DNA of 64,000 bases from Streptosporangium becharense (GCF_014204985.1 NZ_JACHMP010000001.1:4712001-4776000), one strand, 5' to 3'; positions 1 to 9,773 are shown, counted from the first letter of the stretch. A program made the numbers and translations. Notes: a model not told the origin generated them from the sequence alone.

Positions 1-891
1 TCCGGCGGCGGCGGTCGCTGGCTGGTGTGGGTCGGCCGGGCCGTCCTCTGGGCGCTGATCATCGTCATCGTGGTGAACGGGGTCCGTGCCCCCTTCGAAC
101 GCTTCACCCGGCAGAACACCCCCGCGGGCGCCGCTCCGGTCTCCGCCGATGGATTCCCCACCACGCAGGGCACGTCCTTCGCCATCCAGTTCGCCGCCGT
201 CTACCTCAACTTCGACGGCGCCCGCCCCCAGGAGAGGGCCGGCAGGCTCGCCCCCTACCTCCCGGAGGGCGCCGAGTCGCAGTTCGGCTGGGACGGCCTC
301 GGCCGGATGAGCGCCGGAGCGGTGCAACCGTACGGGGTCGAGGTGGTCGACGCGGACAACGCCGTCATCACCCTCACCTACCAGTCCTCGGACCGCAGGC
401 AGCTGCTCTCGGTGCCCGTCTACTACGACAGGGCCGCAGAGAAGTTCGTGGTCGCCGGCCGTCCGGGCATCCTGCCGGCGCCGGCGCCGGCCAACCTGCC
501 GGCCAAGGCCGCCCCCGACCGCGACGGCGCCGCCGAGCGGGAGCTCCGCACCCCCCTGGAAGACTTCTTCAAGGCCTACGCCGCCGGTGACACCGCCTCC
601 CTGCAGCGGTACGCCGACGCGGGGGTCACCCTCGAAGGCTTCGACGGCGCCTTCACCTTCGTGGAGCTCAAGGACCTCCTCGTGCCGCTCCCCGCGGGAG
701 CCACCCGTGAGGTGACCGCGACCGTCGTGTGGGGAGTTCCCTCGGGGGCGACGCCGGCACCCGACGCCACTCCGGCGGACCCCGGTCAGGTCGGGGGCAA
801 GCTGGAGCAGGCATACCTGCTCACCATGGTCAAACAAGGCGACAAGTGGTTCGTCAAGGACATTCGCGGCGCACACCGGTCTGCGGGGTAA
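1..891 (+). CDS. TcpC-like conjugal transfer protein, 5' end outside the window
   Basis: The reading frame is open from base 1, and the first in-window start (GTG at 25) has no Shine-Dalgarno sequence, so the gene probably begins upstream. The N-terminal part is one membrane helix (about residues 5-20 from GTG25), followed by an extracytoplasmic region of two similar alpha+beta halves joined by an Ala/Pro-rich linker near residues 150-170. This is the bitopic architecture of TcpC, the VirB8-like scaffold of Gram-positive type IV secretion, whose two C-terminal domains are NTF2-like. Position at the head of a TcpE/VirB4/VirB6/NlpC series supports the call. The family assignment rests on architecture and context, not on a signature motif. 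Confidence 0.7.
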   Translation, partial: SGGGGRWLVWVGRAVLWALIIVIVVNGVRAPFERFTRQNTPAGAAPVSADGFPTTQGTSFAIQFAAVYLNFDGARPQERAGRLAPYLPEGAESQFGWDGLGRMSAGAVQPYGVEVVDADNAVITLTYQSSDRRQLLSVPVYYDRAAEKFVVAGRPGILPAPAPANLPAKAAPDRDGAAERELRTPLEDFFKAYAAGDTASLQRYADAGVTLEGFDGAFTFVELKDLLVPLPAGATREVTATVVWGVPSGATPAPDATPADPGQVGGKLEQAYLLTMVKQGDKWFVKDIRGAHRSAG

Positions 892-1027
892 CACATGATC
901 GAATGGTGCCGGTCCACAGTGGGCAGACCCCCCTTGATCGACGAGCCGTCGACGCGCGGCCGTCCACGTGCGCGCCGCGGGCCCGTCGCCGTCGGGCGAG
1001 CACGATCGTGAGTACGGAGGACAAGAA

Positions 1028-1318
1028 GTGATTCTCAAGACCATACTGCTGAGCGCGGTCGAGCTCGCTCAGCCCACAGTCCCTCCGTCAGGTGTCAACA
1101 CCGAAGGTCTGGCCGACTTCCTCCGCAGCTTCTTCGCCCCGCTCTTCCTCGTCATCGTCTCGGTGGTGGCGCTCTTCTTCCTCTTCACCCGTGAGATCAC
1201 CCGGTTCGTCCAGTTCATCATCCTCGCGATCGCCATCGGAGTGATCTTCTACGTGCCGAACATCATCGAGGTGACCGCCAAGGCGATCGCCGGGGCACTG
1301 GGAATCTCAGGAGGTTGA
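1028..1318 (+). CDS. small two-helix membrane protein of the T4SS-like operon
   Basis: A 96-residue protein. GTG1028 is chosen because GGAGG at 1016-1020 precedes it by 7 nt; the longer reading frame from 968 runs through that ribosome-binding site. After a short N-terminal segment it has two strongly hydrophobic helices (about residues 37-56 and 63-80) separated by a charged turn, then a short C-terminal helix. Size and position match the small hydrophobic pilin- or TcpD-like subunits found in Tcp clusters between TcpC and TcpE. No diagnostic motif is present, so whether it is a VirB2-like pilin or only a membrane subunit is open. Confidence 0.6.
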   Translation: MILKTILLSAVELAQPTVPPSGVNTEGLADFLRSFFAPLFLVIVSVVALFFLFTREITRFVQFIILAIAIGVIFYVPNIIEVTAKAIAGALGISGG

Positions 1319-1365
1319 GACCGCGTCCGGACGGTCAAGCTAAGAGAGGCTGAGAGGAGGATCAC

Positions 1366-4089
1366 GTGGATCTGCCCACGTATACCAATATCTGGAGGAT
1401 CGAGAAGCGGCTCTACAAGCTGTACGACCTACGGCTGCCGATGCCGCTCCCGATCGTCTGGATCGGCGGGTTCGTGGGAGTGCTGGCCCCGTGGTCGCTC
1501 TTGCTCTACCTGCTCGGCCTGCCGTTCGAGGCTCCCTGGCACGTGATCTACCTCGTGCCGCCGGGCGTCGTCACCTGGCTCTCCACCCGGCCGGTGATCG
1601 AGAGCAAACGGCTGACCGAGCTGCTGCAGTCGCAGGGGCGTTATGTGGGCGAGCCGCGCACCTGGTGCCGGATGGCCCCCGTCTCCGAGCCTTCCGAGAT
1701 CACGCTGACCGCCCGGGTCTGGCGGGCGGCGCCGCAGCCCGAGACCTCGGGGGTACGGGTCAAGTCGTCCCGCAAGGCCCGTCACGCCCAGCCTCGGCGC
1801 GGCTCCTCGCCCACCCGTCAGGTCCGTCCGGCGGTGGCCGCCGCGGCGGCGGCCGTCGCCGCCGCCCCGGTCGCCCGCGGGCGTGCCACCTGGAACCGGG
1901 TCCGGGCCTCCCGGCAGGGCACTGCTCCGGCCCTCGCCCACACCATCCCCGCGGCCGACCCCCGGGTCACGGCTCCCGTGCCGCCCGTCACCGCCGTTCC
2001 CGTCACCGCCGTTCCCGCCATGCCTCCGAAGGCGGTCCCCGCGGCGCCTCCGGCGGCCGTCGCCCCGGCGGTTCCCACCGATGTCCAGATCTGGCCCCCG
2101 GCCGCCGTCCCCGCCGCCGGAAGTGCCGCGTCCGCGGCCTCCGCGCGCAACGGTGATGCCGCCGGTTCCGCGTCGAGGACCTCCACGCACCGCGATGCCG
2201 CCGCGGCCTCCGTGTCCGGTGGTCCCGCGCCGACGGCCTCCGCCCACGGTGATCCCACGTCTGATCCCGCGTCGACCGTCTCGGCGCCCGGCGGTTCCGC
2301 GTCCGCTCCGGCGCGGGGAGACGTTCCGCCCGGCCGGAAGCAGGCCGCGGCGGCCGGCAACGGGGCCGGGTCCACCGCCGCGCGGGAGCAGGCGCCGACG
2401 ACCGGCGCGCCGGACACCCCCATCGACACCGAGGCGCTGCGACGTCTGCGCAGGCTCGCCGCCTCCGCCGAGGCCCAGCGTGCCGCGGCCTCCGCCGTGC
2501 CCGGGCCCGCTGCGCCTGCCGTGCCGTCCCCCGAGCCTCGGGAGCCGGTCGCTCCCCGGGAGCCGGAGCCGATCCCGCTCCGGAAAGCGGAGCCGGTCGC
2601 TCCCCGGGAGCCGGTCGCTCCCCGGGAGGCGGTCGCTCCCCGGGAGGCGGTCCCGCCTCGGGAGCCGGTCCCGCCCCGAGAAGCGGTCGCATCCCGGGAG
2701 CCGGTCGCGTCCCCGGAGCGGGAGCCGGTCGCGCCGATCCGGATCGCCCCCGCGAGCAGGCCGGAGGTCGTACCCGATCCGGTGGCGAGGCCCTCGACCC
2801 CGGCCGTGCCCTCCTTCGTGCCCAGGTTCGTCGGACCGGCTCCCGCCGGTCGGCGGGGCACGGAGGCGGCGGAGCTGCCGGCCGAGTCGCCGGCGGAGGC
2901 GGACGAGAGCACACGGAGCAGGCATCGCAAGGGGCGTCCCGCGCCGGTCGGGCGGCCGGCCGACACGCCGAAGACGACGCGGCCGCCCGAGCGGCCGGCG
3001 GGGGCCCCGCGTGGCACCGCCGGCTCCGGCAACGGAGGACTGCCGACCGGCATGTCCATCCGCGCGGTCCCCTCGGGGGCGGCCAAGGCCGATCCCGTGG
3101 TGCCCGCGGTGCCGGTGCCCAGACCGTCCCAGACCCCTTCCCCCGACGAGGCCAGGGTCCGCCGGGTGGAGTCGGTCGTCGGGCGTGATTCCTCCGGCGG
3201 CTGGCGGCGGCTGGCCCAGGTGGTCATCGGACCGGGCGGCGGAAGCCGGACGAGCGGCTCGGAGATCGACGAGACGAGGACCAGGGCGGTCTTCAGTGGC
3301 AGCCGCCGGGTGGTGGTGCTCGGCTGCACCGGAGGCGCCGGGCAGACCACGACGGCGCTCATGCTCGGCCACACCCTGGCCCGTTACCGGGAGGACCGGG
3401 TGCTCGCGGTGGACGCCAGCACCGGCGCCCACGCGCTGTCGCGACGGGTCAAGGGCGAGTCGCCCGAGACGCTGAGCTCCCTGCTCGCCGGTCTCGACGG
3501 GGTCACCGGTTACCTGGGCATGCGTTCCTACACCAGCCGCTGCGCCTCCGGTCTGGAGGTCCTCGCCGGAGACAGCGACGCCGGAGCCGAGCAGCGCCTG
3601 TCCGACCGCACGCTCTTCTCCGACCGGCGGCTCACCCAGGCGATGGACGTGCTCGACCGGTACTACAAGCTGGTCGTCATGGACCCGGCGGCGGAACTGG
3701 CCGCGCGGGTCCTTCCCTACGCCGACCAGCTGGTCCTGGTCGTCCCGGCCAGCGAGGACGGACCGGACGCGGTGGCCATGACCTACGAGTGGCTCGACGG
3801 GCACGGCTGTGCCGACCTCCGACAGCGGGCGATCATGGTCGTCAACGGGGTCAGCCGCCGCAGCATGGCCGACGTCGAGCAGGCCGAGGCGGTCGCGCGG
3901 GGCAGGTGCCGGGCGATCGTGCGGATCCCCTGGGAGGACGAGCTGGCCCCCGGCAGGGCCGGCCGGGTGGAGCCGTCACATCTGAGGGCACCCGGTCGCC
4001 GGGCCTACCTGGCGCTGGCCGGAGTCGTGGTGGCGGGTTTCGGAACGGTGCAGTCGGGTCTACCCAGCGAGGAGGAACTGGCCCAGTGA
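1366..4089 (+). CDS. TcpE-like membrane domain fused to a ParA/MinD-like ATPase
   Basis: 907 residues from GTG1366, preceded by GAGGAGG. Residues 1-110 hold two membrane helices (about 25-45 and 50-70) with the N-terminal pattern of TcpE (PF12648-type), a membrane subunit of Gram-positive conjugation machines. A Pro/Ala linker of about 500 residues follows, including an EPVAPRE-type repeat at about 393-452. Residues 645-880 look like a MinD/ParA (SIMIBI) ATPase with an A'-type AVDAS segment and a Walker-B-like VVMDPAAE. The P-loop (about 653-663) reads GCTGGAGQTTT: both lysines of the deviant Walker A (K-G-G-x-x-x-K) are replaced, so ATP hydrolysis is doubtful. It lies between the small membrane protein and the VirB4-like ATPase. 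Confidence 0.7.
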   Translation: MDLPTYTNIWRIEKRLYKLYDLRLPMPLPIVWIGGFVGVLAPWSLLLYLLGLPFEAPWHVIYLVPPGVVTWLSTRPVIESKRLTELLQSQGRYVGEPRTWCRMAPVSEPSEITLTARVWRAAPQPETSGVRVKSSRKARHAQPRRGSSPTRQVRPAVAAAAAAVAAAPVARGRATWNRVRASRQGTAPALAHTIPAADPRVTAPVPPVTAVPVTAVPAMPPKAVPAAPPAAVAPAVPTDVQIWPPAAVPAAGSAASAASARNGDAAGSASRTSTHRDAAAASVSGGPAPTASAHGDPTSDPASTVSAPGGSASAPARGDVPPGRKQAAAAGNGAGSTAAREQAPTTGAPDTPIDTEALRRLRRLAASAEAQRAAASAVPGPAAPAVPSPEPREPVAPREPEPIPLRKAEPVAPREPVAPREAVAPREAVPPREPVPPREAVASREPVASPEREPVAPIRIAPASRPEVVPDPVARPSTPAVPSFVPRFVGPAPAGRRGTEAAELPAESPAEADESTRSRHRKGRPAPVGRPADTPKTTRPPERPAGAPRGTAGSGNGGLPTGMSIRAVPSGAAKADPVVPAVPVPRPSQTPSPDEARVRRVESVVGRDSSGGWRRLAQVVIGPGGGSRTSGSEIDETRTRAVFSGSRRVVVLGCTGGAGQTTTALMLGHTLARYREDRVLAVDASTGAHALSRRVKGESPETLSSLLAGLDGVTGYLGMRSYTSRCASGLEVLAGDSDAGAEQRLSDRTLFSDRRLTQAMDVLDRYYKLVVMDPAAELAARVLPYADQLVLVVPASEDGPDAVAMTYEWLDGHGCADLRQRAIMVVNGVSRRSMADVEQAEAVARGRCRAIVRIPWEDELAPGRAGRVEPSHLRAPGRRAYLALAGVVVAGFGTVQSGLPSEEELAQ
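2545..2720 (+). repeat. coding repeat, EPVAPRE-type units
   Basis: An imperfect in-frame repeat inside the TcpE-ParA fusion gene, built from GGAGCCGGTCGCTCCCCGG-like units of 15-18 bp. It encodes about ten copies of a V-A/P-P/S-R-E-P/A motif in the linker. Such a tract is prone to length change, and the linker is probably disordered. Confidence 0.7.
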
Positions 4090-4174
4090 TCCCCCGGGCG
4101 CGAGAAGACGTGGTGAACGGGCGTGACGAGGTGCGGGTGAGCGGCCGGGCCGTGCGACCGGTCGGGGAGGGCCG

Positions 4175-6667
4175 GTGAGCCGCTCGTCGCGGGCGCGCAG
4201 CCGCCTCGCCGTCCGATACTTCGACGACCGGATCCTGCTGACCGACTCGTCGGTCTGGGCCTACTTCCGGCTCCCCACCGTGAGCTACGAGTTCATCACC
4301 CCCGAGGAGCGGGAGGCGCTGGCCACCAACATCACGATCGCGCTGGCCGCGATCCGGATGCCCGACGCCGAGGTGCACCTGCGGGTGGCGCACCGCACCT
4401 ACCCGGCCGCCGAGTGGGCGATGGCGCTGAACGCCACCTCCGACGAGGGGCCCGGCTGGCGCGACTACCTGGAGGAGATGTACCGGCACGTCTGGGCCAA
4501 GGACTTCTGGACCAAGGAGGTCTACCTCGGCGTACGGCTCGGCGCGCGGGGGCGTCAGCTGGGCACCGGGGTCCTCTCCCAGCTCTTCGGGATCTACCAG
4601 CGCAGTGAGAAGGCCCTGGGCGTCGAGGACGACCACGTCCCCAAAGCCGAGATCGCCAAGTGGTCCGAGCAGGCGGAGCGGCTGGGCAGGGCACTGGCCG
4701 CCAGTGCCCTGTACGCCAGGCACGCCACCTCCACCGAGATCGCCTGGCTGTTCCAGCACGCGGCGACCGGCTCGCTCGGCGACCCGCCGCCCTCGGCCAG
4801 TCCCAAGCGACGGTGGGGCAGGGGAGAGATCGAGTCACTGGTCGAGGGACAGATCCACAACGGCAGGTCGCTGCTGCGGATCGAGCAGCCGCAGGGCGAC
4901 TCCTACGTGGCGTACCTGTCCTTCGCCCGCTTCCCCGACCTGATGCCCTTCCCGGACGGCGAGCCCTGGATGCACTTCGCCGACCAGCTCCCCTTCCCCG
5001 TGGAGATCAGTTCCAGGATGCGGCTGATCCCCCCGGTCAAGGCCAGCAAGGACGTGGCGCGCAAGCTCGCCCACGCACGCGACATGGACATCCACATCCG
5101 CGAGGCCGGCGCGGAGGCGCCGCTGGCGCTGGCCGAGCAGATCGACGCGGCCCGGATGCTCGAACACGGCATCACCAAGGAACGGCTGCCGTTCGTCTAC
5201 GGCTGGCACCGGCTGATGGTGTCCGCCCCGACCGAGGAGATCTGCGTGCAGCGGGTCGAGGCGGTCGTCGAGCACTACCGTGACATGGGCATCGACGTCG
5301 TCAACTCCACCGGGGACCAGTTCTCGCTGTTCTGCGAGACGCTGCCGGGCGAGCGGGTCCGGGTCAACGCCTACGCGCAGCGGCAGCCGCTGCGCACCAT
5401 CGCGGGGGGCATGGCCACGGCCACCGTCGACCTGGGCGACCGCATGGCCGAGGGCGGTTCCGGCTGGATGGGCCCGTACATCGGGGAGACCCTGGGCCGT
5501 GCCCGCAGCATCGTGCACTTCGACCCGCTGGTGGCGGCGATGCGCAACCGGCCGACGGCCATCGCGATCACCGGTGAGCCGGGTGGCGGCAAGACCACGC
5601 TGGCGCTGCTGATGATCTACCAGATGGCGTTGCGCGGCGTGACGGTCGCGGTGATCGACCCGAAGGGGGACGCCGACTCGCTGGTCCAGCTCCTGCGGAA
5701 GCGGGGCAGGAAGGCGCGGATCATCCCGCTGGGCTCGGCGGCGCCGGGCCTGCTCGACCCGTTCTCGTTCGGCGACGACATCGCGGCCAGGAAGACCATG
5801 GCCACCGAGACCCTGCGCCTGCTGCTCCCGCGCATGTCGGAGGAGCGGGAGTCGGCGATGATCCAGGCGGTCGCGGCGGTCGCCAACGGCGAGGACCCGT
5901 CGCTGGGCAAGGTCGTGGAGTTCCTGGAGCAGGCCGACGACGCCGCGTCCAAGAACCTGGGTGCGGTGCTCCGCTCGATGTCGGACATGCATCTGGCCCG
6001 GCTCTGCTTCGACCCGTCGGGCGGTGACAAGATCGACACTGAGGGGTGGACCACGGTCTTCACCCTGGGCGGTCTGACCCTGCCGGACGCCTCCACCGGC
6101 CGCGACGACTACTCCTACGAGCAGCGGCTGTCGGTGGCGCTGCTCTACCTGGTCGCCCAGTTCGCGCGGGGGCTGATGAACGGCCTCGACCGGAGGGCGC
6201 CCAAGGCGATCTTCCTGGACGAGGCGTGGGCGATCACTTCCACGCCGGAGGGCGCCAAGCTGGTGCCCGAGGTCAGCCGGATGGGCCGCTCCAGGAACAC
6301 GGCGCTGGTGCTGGTCTCGCAGAACGCGGGCGACCTGCTGAACGAGCAGGTGACGAACTGCCTGTCGTCGGTGTTCGCGTTCCGCTCCACCGAACGGGTC
6401 GAGGTGGAGCACGTGATGGCGCTGCTCGGGGTGGAGCCCTCCGAGGAGCACAAGGCGGTGCTGCGCTCGCTGGGCAACGGCGAGTGCGTCTTCCGGGATC
6501 TGGACGGCCGGGCGGGCCGTATCGGGGTGGACCTGATCTCGGACGAGCTCCTGCGGTGGCTCGACACGAATCCGACGCACGACAAGCCCGACGAGAACGT
6601 GCGTGATCTTTCCGGGGGAGACAGAGGAAGTAGGCCGGGGACTGCGGCGCTGGAGGTGCGGTCATGA
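4175..6667 (+). CDS. VirB4/TcpF-type conjugation ATPase
   Basis: 830 residues from GTG4175, with GGAGG at 4166-4170. The N-terminal half (to about residue 430) is the VirB4-type accessory domain. The C-terminal half is a RecA-like ATPase: Walker A G-E-P-G-G-G-K-T-T at residues 467-475, Walker B K-A-I-F-L-D-E-A-W at 677-685, then the SRMGRSRN and Q-N-A motifs usual in VirB4/TraC/TrwB-like enzymes. VirB4 proteins energise pilus assembly and substrate transfer at the inner face of the membrane. The last codons overlap the start of the next gene as ATGA, indicating translational coupling. It is the best-preserved catalytic subunit of the operon. Confidence 0.85.
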   Translation: MSRSSRARSRLAVRYFDDRILLTDSSVWAYFRLPTVSYEFITPEEREALATNITIALAAIRMPDAEVHLRVAHRTYPAAEWAMALNATSDEGPGWRDYLEEMYRHVWAKDFWTKEVYLGVRLGARGRQLGTGVLSQLFGIYQRSEKALGVEDDHVPKAEIAKWSEQAERLGRALAASALYARHATSTEIAWLFQHAATGSLGDPPPSASPKRRWGRGEIESLVEGQIHNGRSLLRIEQPQGDSYVAYLSFARFPDLMPFPDGEPWMHFADQLPFPVEISSRMRLIPPVKASKDVARKLAHARDMDIHIREAGAEAPLALAEQIDAARMLEHGITKERLPFVYGWHRLMVSAPTEEICVQRVEAVVEHYRDMGIDVVNSTGDQFSLFCETLPGERVRVNAYAQRQPLRTIAGGMATATVDLGDRMAEGGSGWMGPYIGETLGRARSIVHFDPLVAAMRNRPTAIAITGEPGGGKTTLALLMIYQMALRGVTVAVIDPKGDADSLVQLLRKRGRKARIIPLGSAAPGLLDPFSFGDDIAARKTMATETLRLLLPRMSEERESAMIQAVAAVANGEDPSLGKVVEFLEQADDAASKNLGAVLRSMSDMHLARLCFDPSGGDKIDTEGWTTVFTLGGLTLPDASTGRDDYSYEQRLSVALLYLVAQFARGLMNGLDRRAPKAIFLDEAWAITSTPEGAKLVPEVSRMGRSRNTALVLVSQNAGDLLNEQVTNCLSSVFAFRSTERVEVEHVMALLGVEPSEEHKAVLRSLGNGECVFRDLDGRAGRIGVDLISDELLRWLDTNPTHDKPDENVRDLSGGDRGSRPGTAALEVRS

Positions 6668-9102
6668 AGGGCTCCCGCAAGGGGCTGAAGGGTTCCCGCA
6701 ACGCGAGGACTCCCCGCAGGGGACGACTACGCAGGCGGATCGCCATCTCGTTGGTGGCACTGGCCGCCTTCCTCGCACTGCCGCTGGTGTTCCCGGCGGA
6801 GACGTCCACCGCCGTCGCCGCGGCTCCCTGCGACCTGTCCCCGGACCTGTCGCCGGAGGTCGTGGACGGCGGCCTGGACGGCCTGATCAGGCCGGCGACG
6901 CCCACCGCGCTACAGGCGGCCGTCACGGAGGCGGGGCCGGCGACCGCGCCGAAGGGCAGTTACGCCACCTACGGCATGAGCGGCCAGTTCTGGCACACCC
7001 ACCAGCTCGGCTGTGATGACGTGGTGGCCGTGATGGGCAACGCCATGGCAAACACGATCTTCACCTGGGCCAAGGCGCTGGACCGGCTGACCATCACGAC
7101 CTACCAGGCCGCGGCCACCGAGGGCCCGCTGGACGCGATCAAGAACGTCGTCGACGACATCGTGACCAGCCTCGCCAACGCGATGTACTGGCCCTACCTG
7201 CGTCCGATCGTCATCCTCGGTGCCGTCTGGCTGGCCTGGTACGGGCTGATCCGCAAGCGTGCCACCACCACCGCCGAGGGTGTCATCTGGATGGTCCTCG
7301 CGGTCACGGTGGCGGTCTGGTTCTTCAGCCGGCCGGGTGACTTCACCAGCCTGGGCAAGGTCGTCACCGACAAGACCGGCGAGGTGGTCAACTCCGCCTT
7401 CGCCGGCCTGCCCGGCGCGGGCGGCACCTCCTGCCTGCCGAGCAAGGACGACCCCAACCCTCAGGTCAAGGGCGGCGGGTACGGCCAGTACGGCGTGCCC
7501 GGCGTCGAGCAGAACTCCGAGGCACTGTGGTCGACGCTGGTCTGCAAGCCGTGGCTGATGGGTCAGTTCGGCCTGGCCGACTCCAACACCCCGGTGGTCA
7601 GGGACTTCGGCCGGAAACTGCTGGAGATCCAGACGATCGACGCAGCCGAGCTGAGGGCGGATCAGACGGCCAGTACGAGCGCGCACCAGGAACGATACGA
7701 GAAAGAGGTCGCCGACAAGCTGCAGAACACGCCGTTTTTCTTTCTCTTCCAGGGCAAGGACTGGACCAACCGCCTGGGAGTCGCGATCGGCGCCTTCATG
7801 GCGGCGATGGTCGCCGGGTTGTTGATCTTCCTGGTGGCGGTCTCGCTGCTGGTGCTCAAGGTCGGGTTCCTGCTGTTGCTGATCATGGCGCCGGTCTTCC
7901 TGCTGATCGGCGTCCATCCCGGGTCGGGGCGGATCATCGCCATGCGCTGGGTGGAGATGCTGATCGGCACGCTGCTCAGGCAGGCGGTGCTGGCGTTGGT
8001 CCTCGGCGTGCTCGTGTACGGCTACGCGTTGATCATCTCGACGGCGATGCCGTGGGGGATGCAGGTCATGTTCATGGCACTGCTGACGATCGCGGTGTTC
8101 TTCTACCGGCGGCCGTTCCAGCACCTGTTCGCGTCCATGGACGGGCACACGATCGCCACGAGGATGCTCGGCGAGGCGGCCACCGCGCCGACCCTGCAAC
8201 GGGCCGCGTCCGTGCTGCCGCCGGTCGCGGCGGCCAGGGTGGGCCGCTGGGGCATGCGCAAGGCCGAGCCGGTGCTGCAGGCGGCCGCGATGGCCGGCGG
8301 CGTCTCCGCCGCGACGACCGCCGCGGCGGTCGCCCAGGGCAAGCTCCGCGGGGAGGAGGGTGCCGCGGCGGCCACGCCCTCGGGTGCCCGCGTCCCGGCC
8401 GGCGCGCAGCCCGCGCCGCTCGACACCGACGCGCAGGCCAACGGGCGGCGGCGGGGGGCGGGCCGCCCGGTGGTCGCGACCCGTCCCGGTGCCGCGCCGC
8501 CGCTCAACCTCTCCCGTACGGGCACGGGGGGCGCCGGCGGCACAGCGGGCACCGGAGGCTCGGGGAGCACAGGCGGCACGGGATCGGCCCCGGCCAGGTC
8601 CGGGGGTTCCGCGGCGGGCGGCTCGGGCGGCTGGTTCGGCGGTCGTTCCGGTGGCGGCTGGGCCCCGCAGGGCGGCGGGTCCTCCGCGGGCGGCCGGTCG
8701 TCCTCCGGCCGCGCACCGGCCCCGTCGGGCGGTGGCGGCGGCGGTGGCCGTTCGGGCGGTGGCGGTGGCGGCCTCTTCGGCGGCGGCTCCCGGCCGTCCT
8801 CGACCTCGGGCTCCTCGGGCTCCTCGGGATCATGGCGCGGCTCCCCGGGGGCGGGCGGCGGTTCGCGCGGCGGCTCCCGGAGTTCGTCCGGTTCCGGCGG
8901 CGGCGTCTTCGGCGGCTCGGGAGGCTCCTCCGGCGGCTCCTCCAGGGGAACCGGCGGGTCGAGGGGCCGCGACACCGGGCACTCCGGCCGGTCGTCCGAG
9001 GCACCCCCGCTCTGGATCACCAGGCGCTCCGACCGGGGCCGGGAGGCCGGTGACACGGCCGCCCCGTTCTGGCTGCGCCCGTCGAGCTCGGACAAGGACT
9101 GA
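6664..9102 (+). CDS. VirB6/TcpH-like polytopic membrane protein with Gly/Ser-rich tail
   Basis: 812 residues, starting at the ATG of an ATGA overlap with the VirB4-like gene. It has a signal-like helix at about 20-50, a helix pair near 178-225, a strongly hydrophobic block at about 373-420 and another at 431-485, fitting the VirB6/TcpH channel subunit of Gram-positive type IV systems. From about residue 540 the protein is low-complexity, with dense Gly/Ser/Arg runs (about 615-780) ending in Trp/Arg-rich segments; this tail is probably cytoplasmic and disordered. Similar long C-terminal tails occur in VirB6-like proteins, but their job is unclear. Confidence 0.65.
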   Translation: MKGSRKGLKGSRNARTPRRGRLRRRIAISLVALAAFLALPLVFPAETSTAVAAAPCDLSPDLSPEVVDGGLDGLIRPATPTALQAAVTEAGPATAPKGSYATYGMSGQFWHTHQLGCDDVVAVMGNAMANTIFTWAKALDRLTITTYQAAATEGPLDAIKNVVDDIVTSLANAMYWPYLRPIVILGAVWLAWYGLIRKRATTTAEGVIWMVLAVTVAVWFFSRPGDFTSLGKVVTDKTGEVVNSAFAGLPGAGGTSCLPSKDDPNPQVKGGGYGQYGVPGVEQNSEALWSTLVCKPWLMGQFGLADSNTPVVRDFGRKLLEIQTIDAAELRADQTASTSAHQERYEKEVADKLQNTPFFFLFQGKDWTNRLGVAIGAFMAAMVAGLLIFLVAVSLLVLKVGFLLLLIMAPVFLLIGVHPGSGRIIAMRWVEMLIGTLLRQAVLALVLGVLVYGYALIISTAMPWGMQVMFMALLTIAVFFYRRPFQHLFASMDGHTIATRMLGEAATAPTLQRAASVLPPVAAARVGRWGMRKAEPVLQAAAMAGGVSAATTAAAVAQGKLRGEEGAAAATPSGARVPAGAQPAPLDTDAQANGRRRGAGRPVVATRPGAAPPLNLSRTGTGGAGGTAGTGGSGSTGGTGSAPARSGGSAAGGSGGWFGGRSGGGWAPQGGGSSAGGRSSSGRAPAPSGGGGGGGRSGGGGGGLFGGGSRPSSTSGSSGSSGSWRGSPGAGGGSRGGSRSSSGSGGGVFGGSGGSSGGSSRGTGGSRGRDTGHSGRSSEAPPLWITRRSDRGREAGDTAAPFWLRPSSSDKD

Positions 9103-9104
9103 CG

Positions 9105-9773
9105 ATGACCGAAGGAGGCACCCGGCGGGGCGCCGTCTTCGCGGTGCTGGTCGCGATGCTCGCCGCGGTCGGGATCTACCTGACCGTGTGGTCCGGACCC
9201 GGCGACGACCCGCGGACCGGGGCCGGGCCGACCGGCGCCGACCGCACCGTGGCCGGGTCCGCGCAGGCTCCGCCCGCCGAACCCGCGCGTCCCGCGGCGA
9301 CGGCGAGCAACGCCCCCTTCGACGTCTACTCCTACCTGCCGATGACCAAGCAGGAACTGGCCGCCGCCGCAGACTACGCGCAGCGCTTCACCGCCGAGTA
9401 CGGCACCTTCCGCCACGACGAGGACCCGGCGGTCTACGGCGACCGCCTGAAGGGCTACACCACCGAGGAGTTCGCCGCGGTGCTGCTGCGCACCGTCACC
9501 TCGGCCGGGACGATCGAGGCCAACAAGGCGGACGAGATCGTCTCGGTCGGGTCGGCGAAGGTCAGCGAGATCCGGCAGATCGACAGCGCCTCCGTGGTGT
9601 TCGTGGTCGTCGGCACACAGGACGTCACGGCCCGGAGCGGGACGGCCCGGCGGACCGCCGAGTACGCCGTCACGCTCATCCAGGCCGGAACCGAGTGGCG
9701 GGTCCACGACCTCCAACCGGCGGACTCCGGCCAGGAGGGCGACGACCAGCCGCAGGAGGGTGTCACCGGATGA
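9105..9773 (+). CDS. bitopic membrane protein of the T4SS-like operon
   Basis: 222 residues. One N-terminal membrane helix (about 11-28) is followed by an Ala/Pro/Gly linker and a globular extracytoplasmic domain (about 70-210) predicted as alpha+beta, with an FDVYSYLPMT segment at its start. This resembles a small VirB8/NTF2-like domain and may be a second TcpC-type partner, but no family signature is visible. ATG9105 is 2 nt after the stop of the VirB6-like gene. The only strong purine run, AAGGAGG, lies just after this ATG, so the exact start is not certain; GTG9144 would cut into the membrane helix. Confidence 0.6.
   Translation: MTEGGTRRGAVFAVLVAMLAAVGIYLTVWSGPGDDPRTGAGPTGADRTVAGSAQAPPAEPARPAATASNAPFDVYSYLPMTKQELAAAADYAQRFTAEYGTFRHDEDPAVYGDRLKGYTTEEFAAVLLRTVTSAGTIEANKADEIVSVGSAKVSEIRQIDSASVVFVVVGTQDVTARSGTARRTAEYAVTLIQAGTEWRVHDLQPADSGQEGDDQPQEGVTG

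Noticed and set aside
1429-3804. Long antisense ORF (791 aa) opposite the TcpE-ParA gene
   Set aside because: Arg/Gly/Asp-rich shadow of a GC3-biased gene; no start signal or recognisable domain.
1366-4089. Chromosome-partition parA
   Set aside because: No parB or parS-like palindrome nearby, and the P-loop lysines are missing; TcpE fusion and operon context point to secretion.
4835-6580. 581-aa antisense ORF opposite the VirB4-like gene
   Set aside because: The sense frame has clear ATPase motifs; the antisense is His/Arg/Leu-rich shadow sequence.
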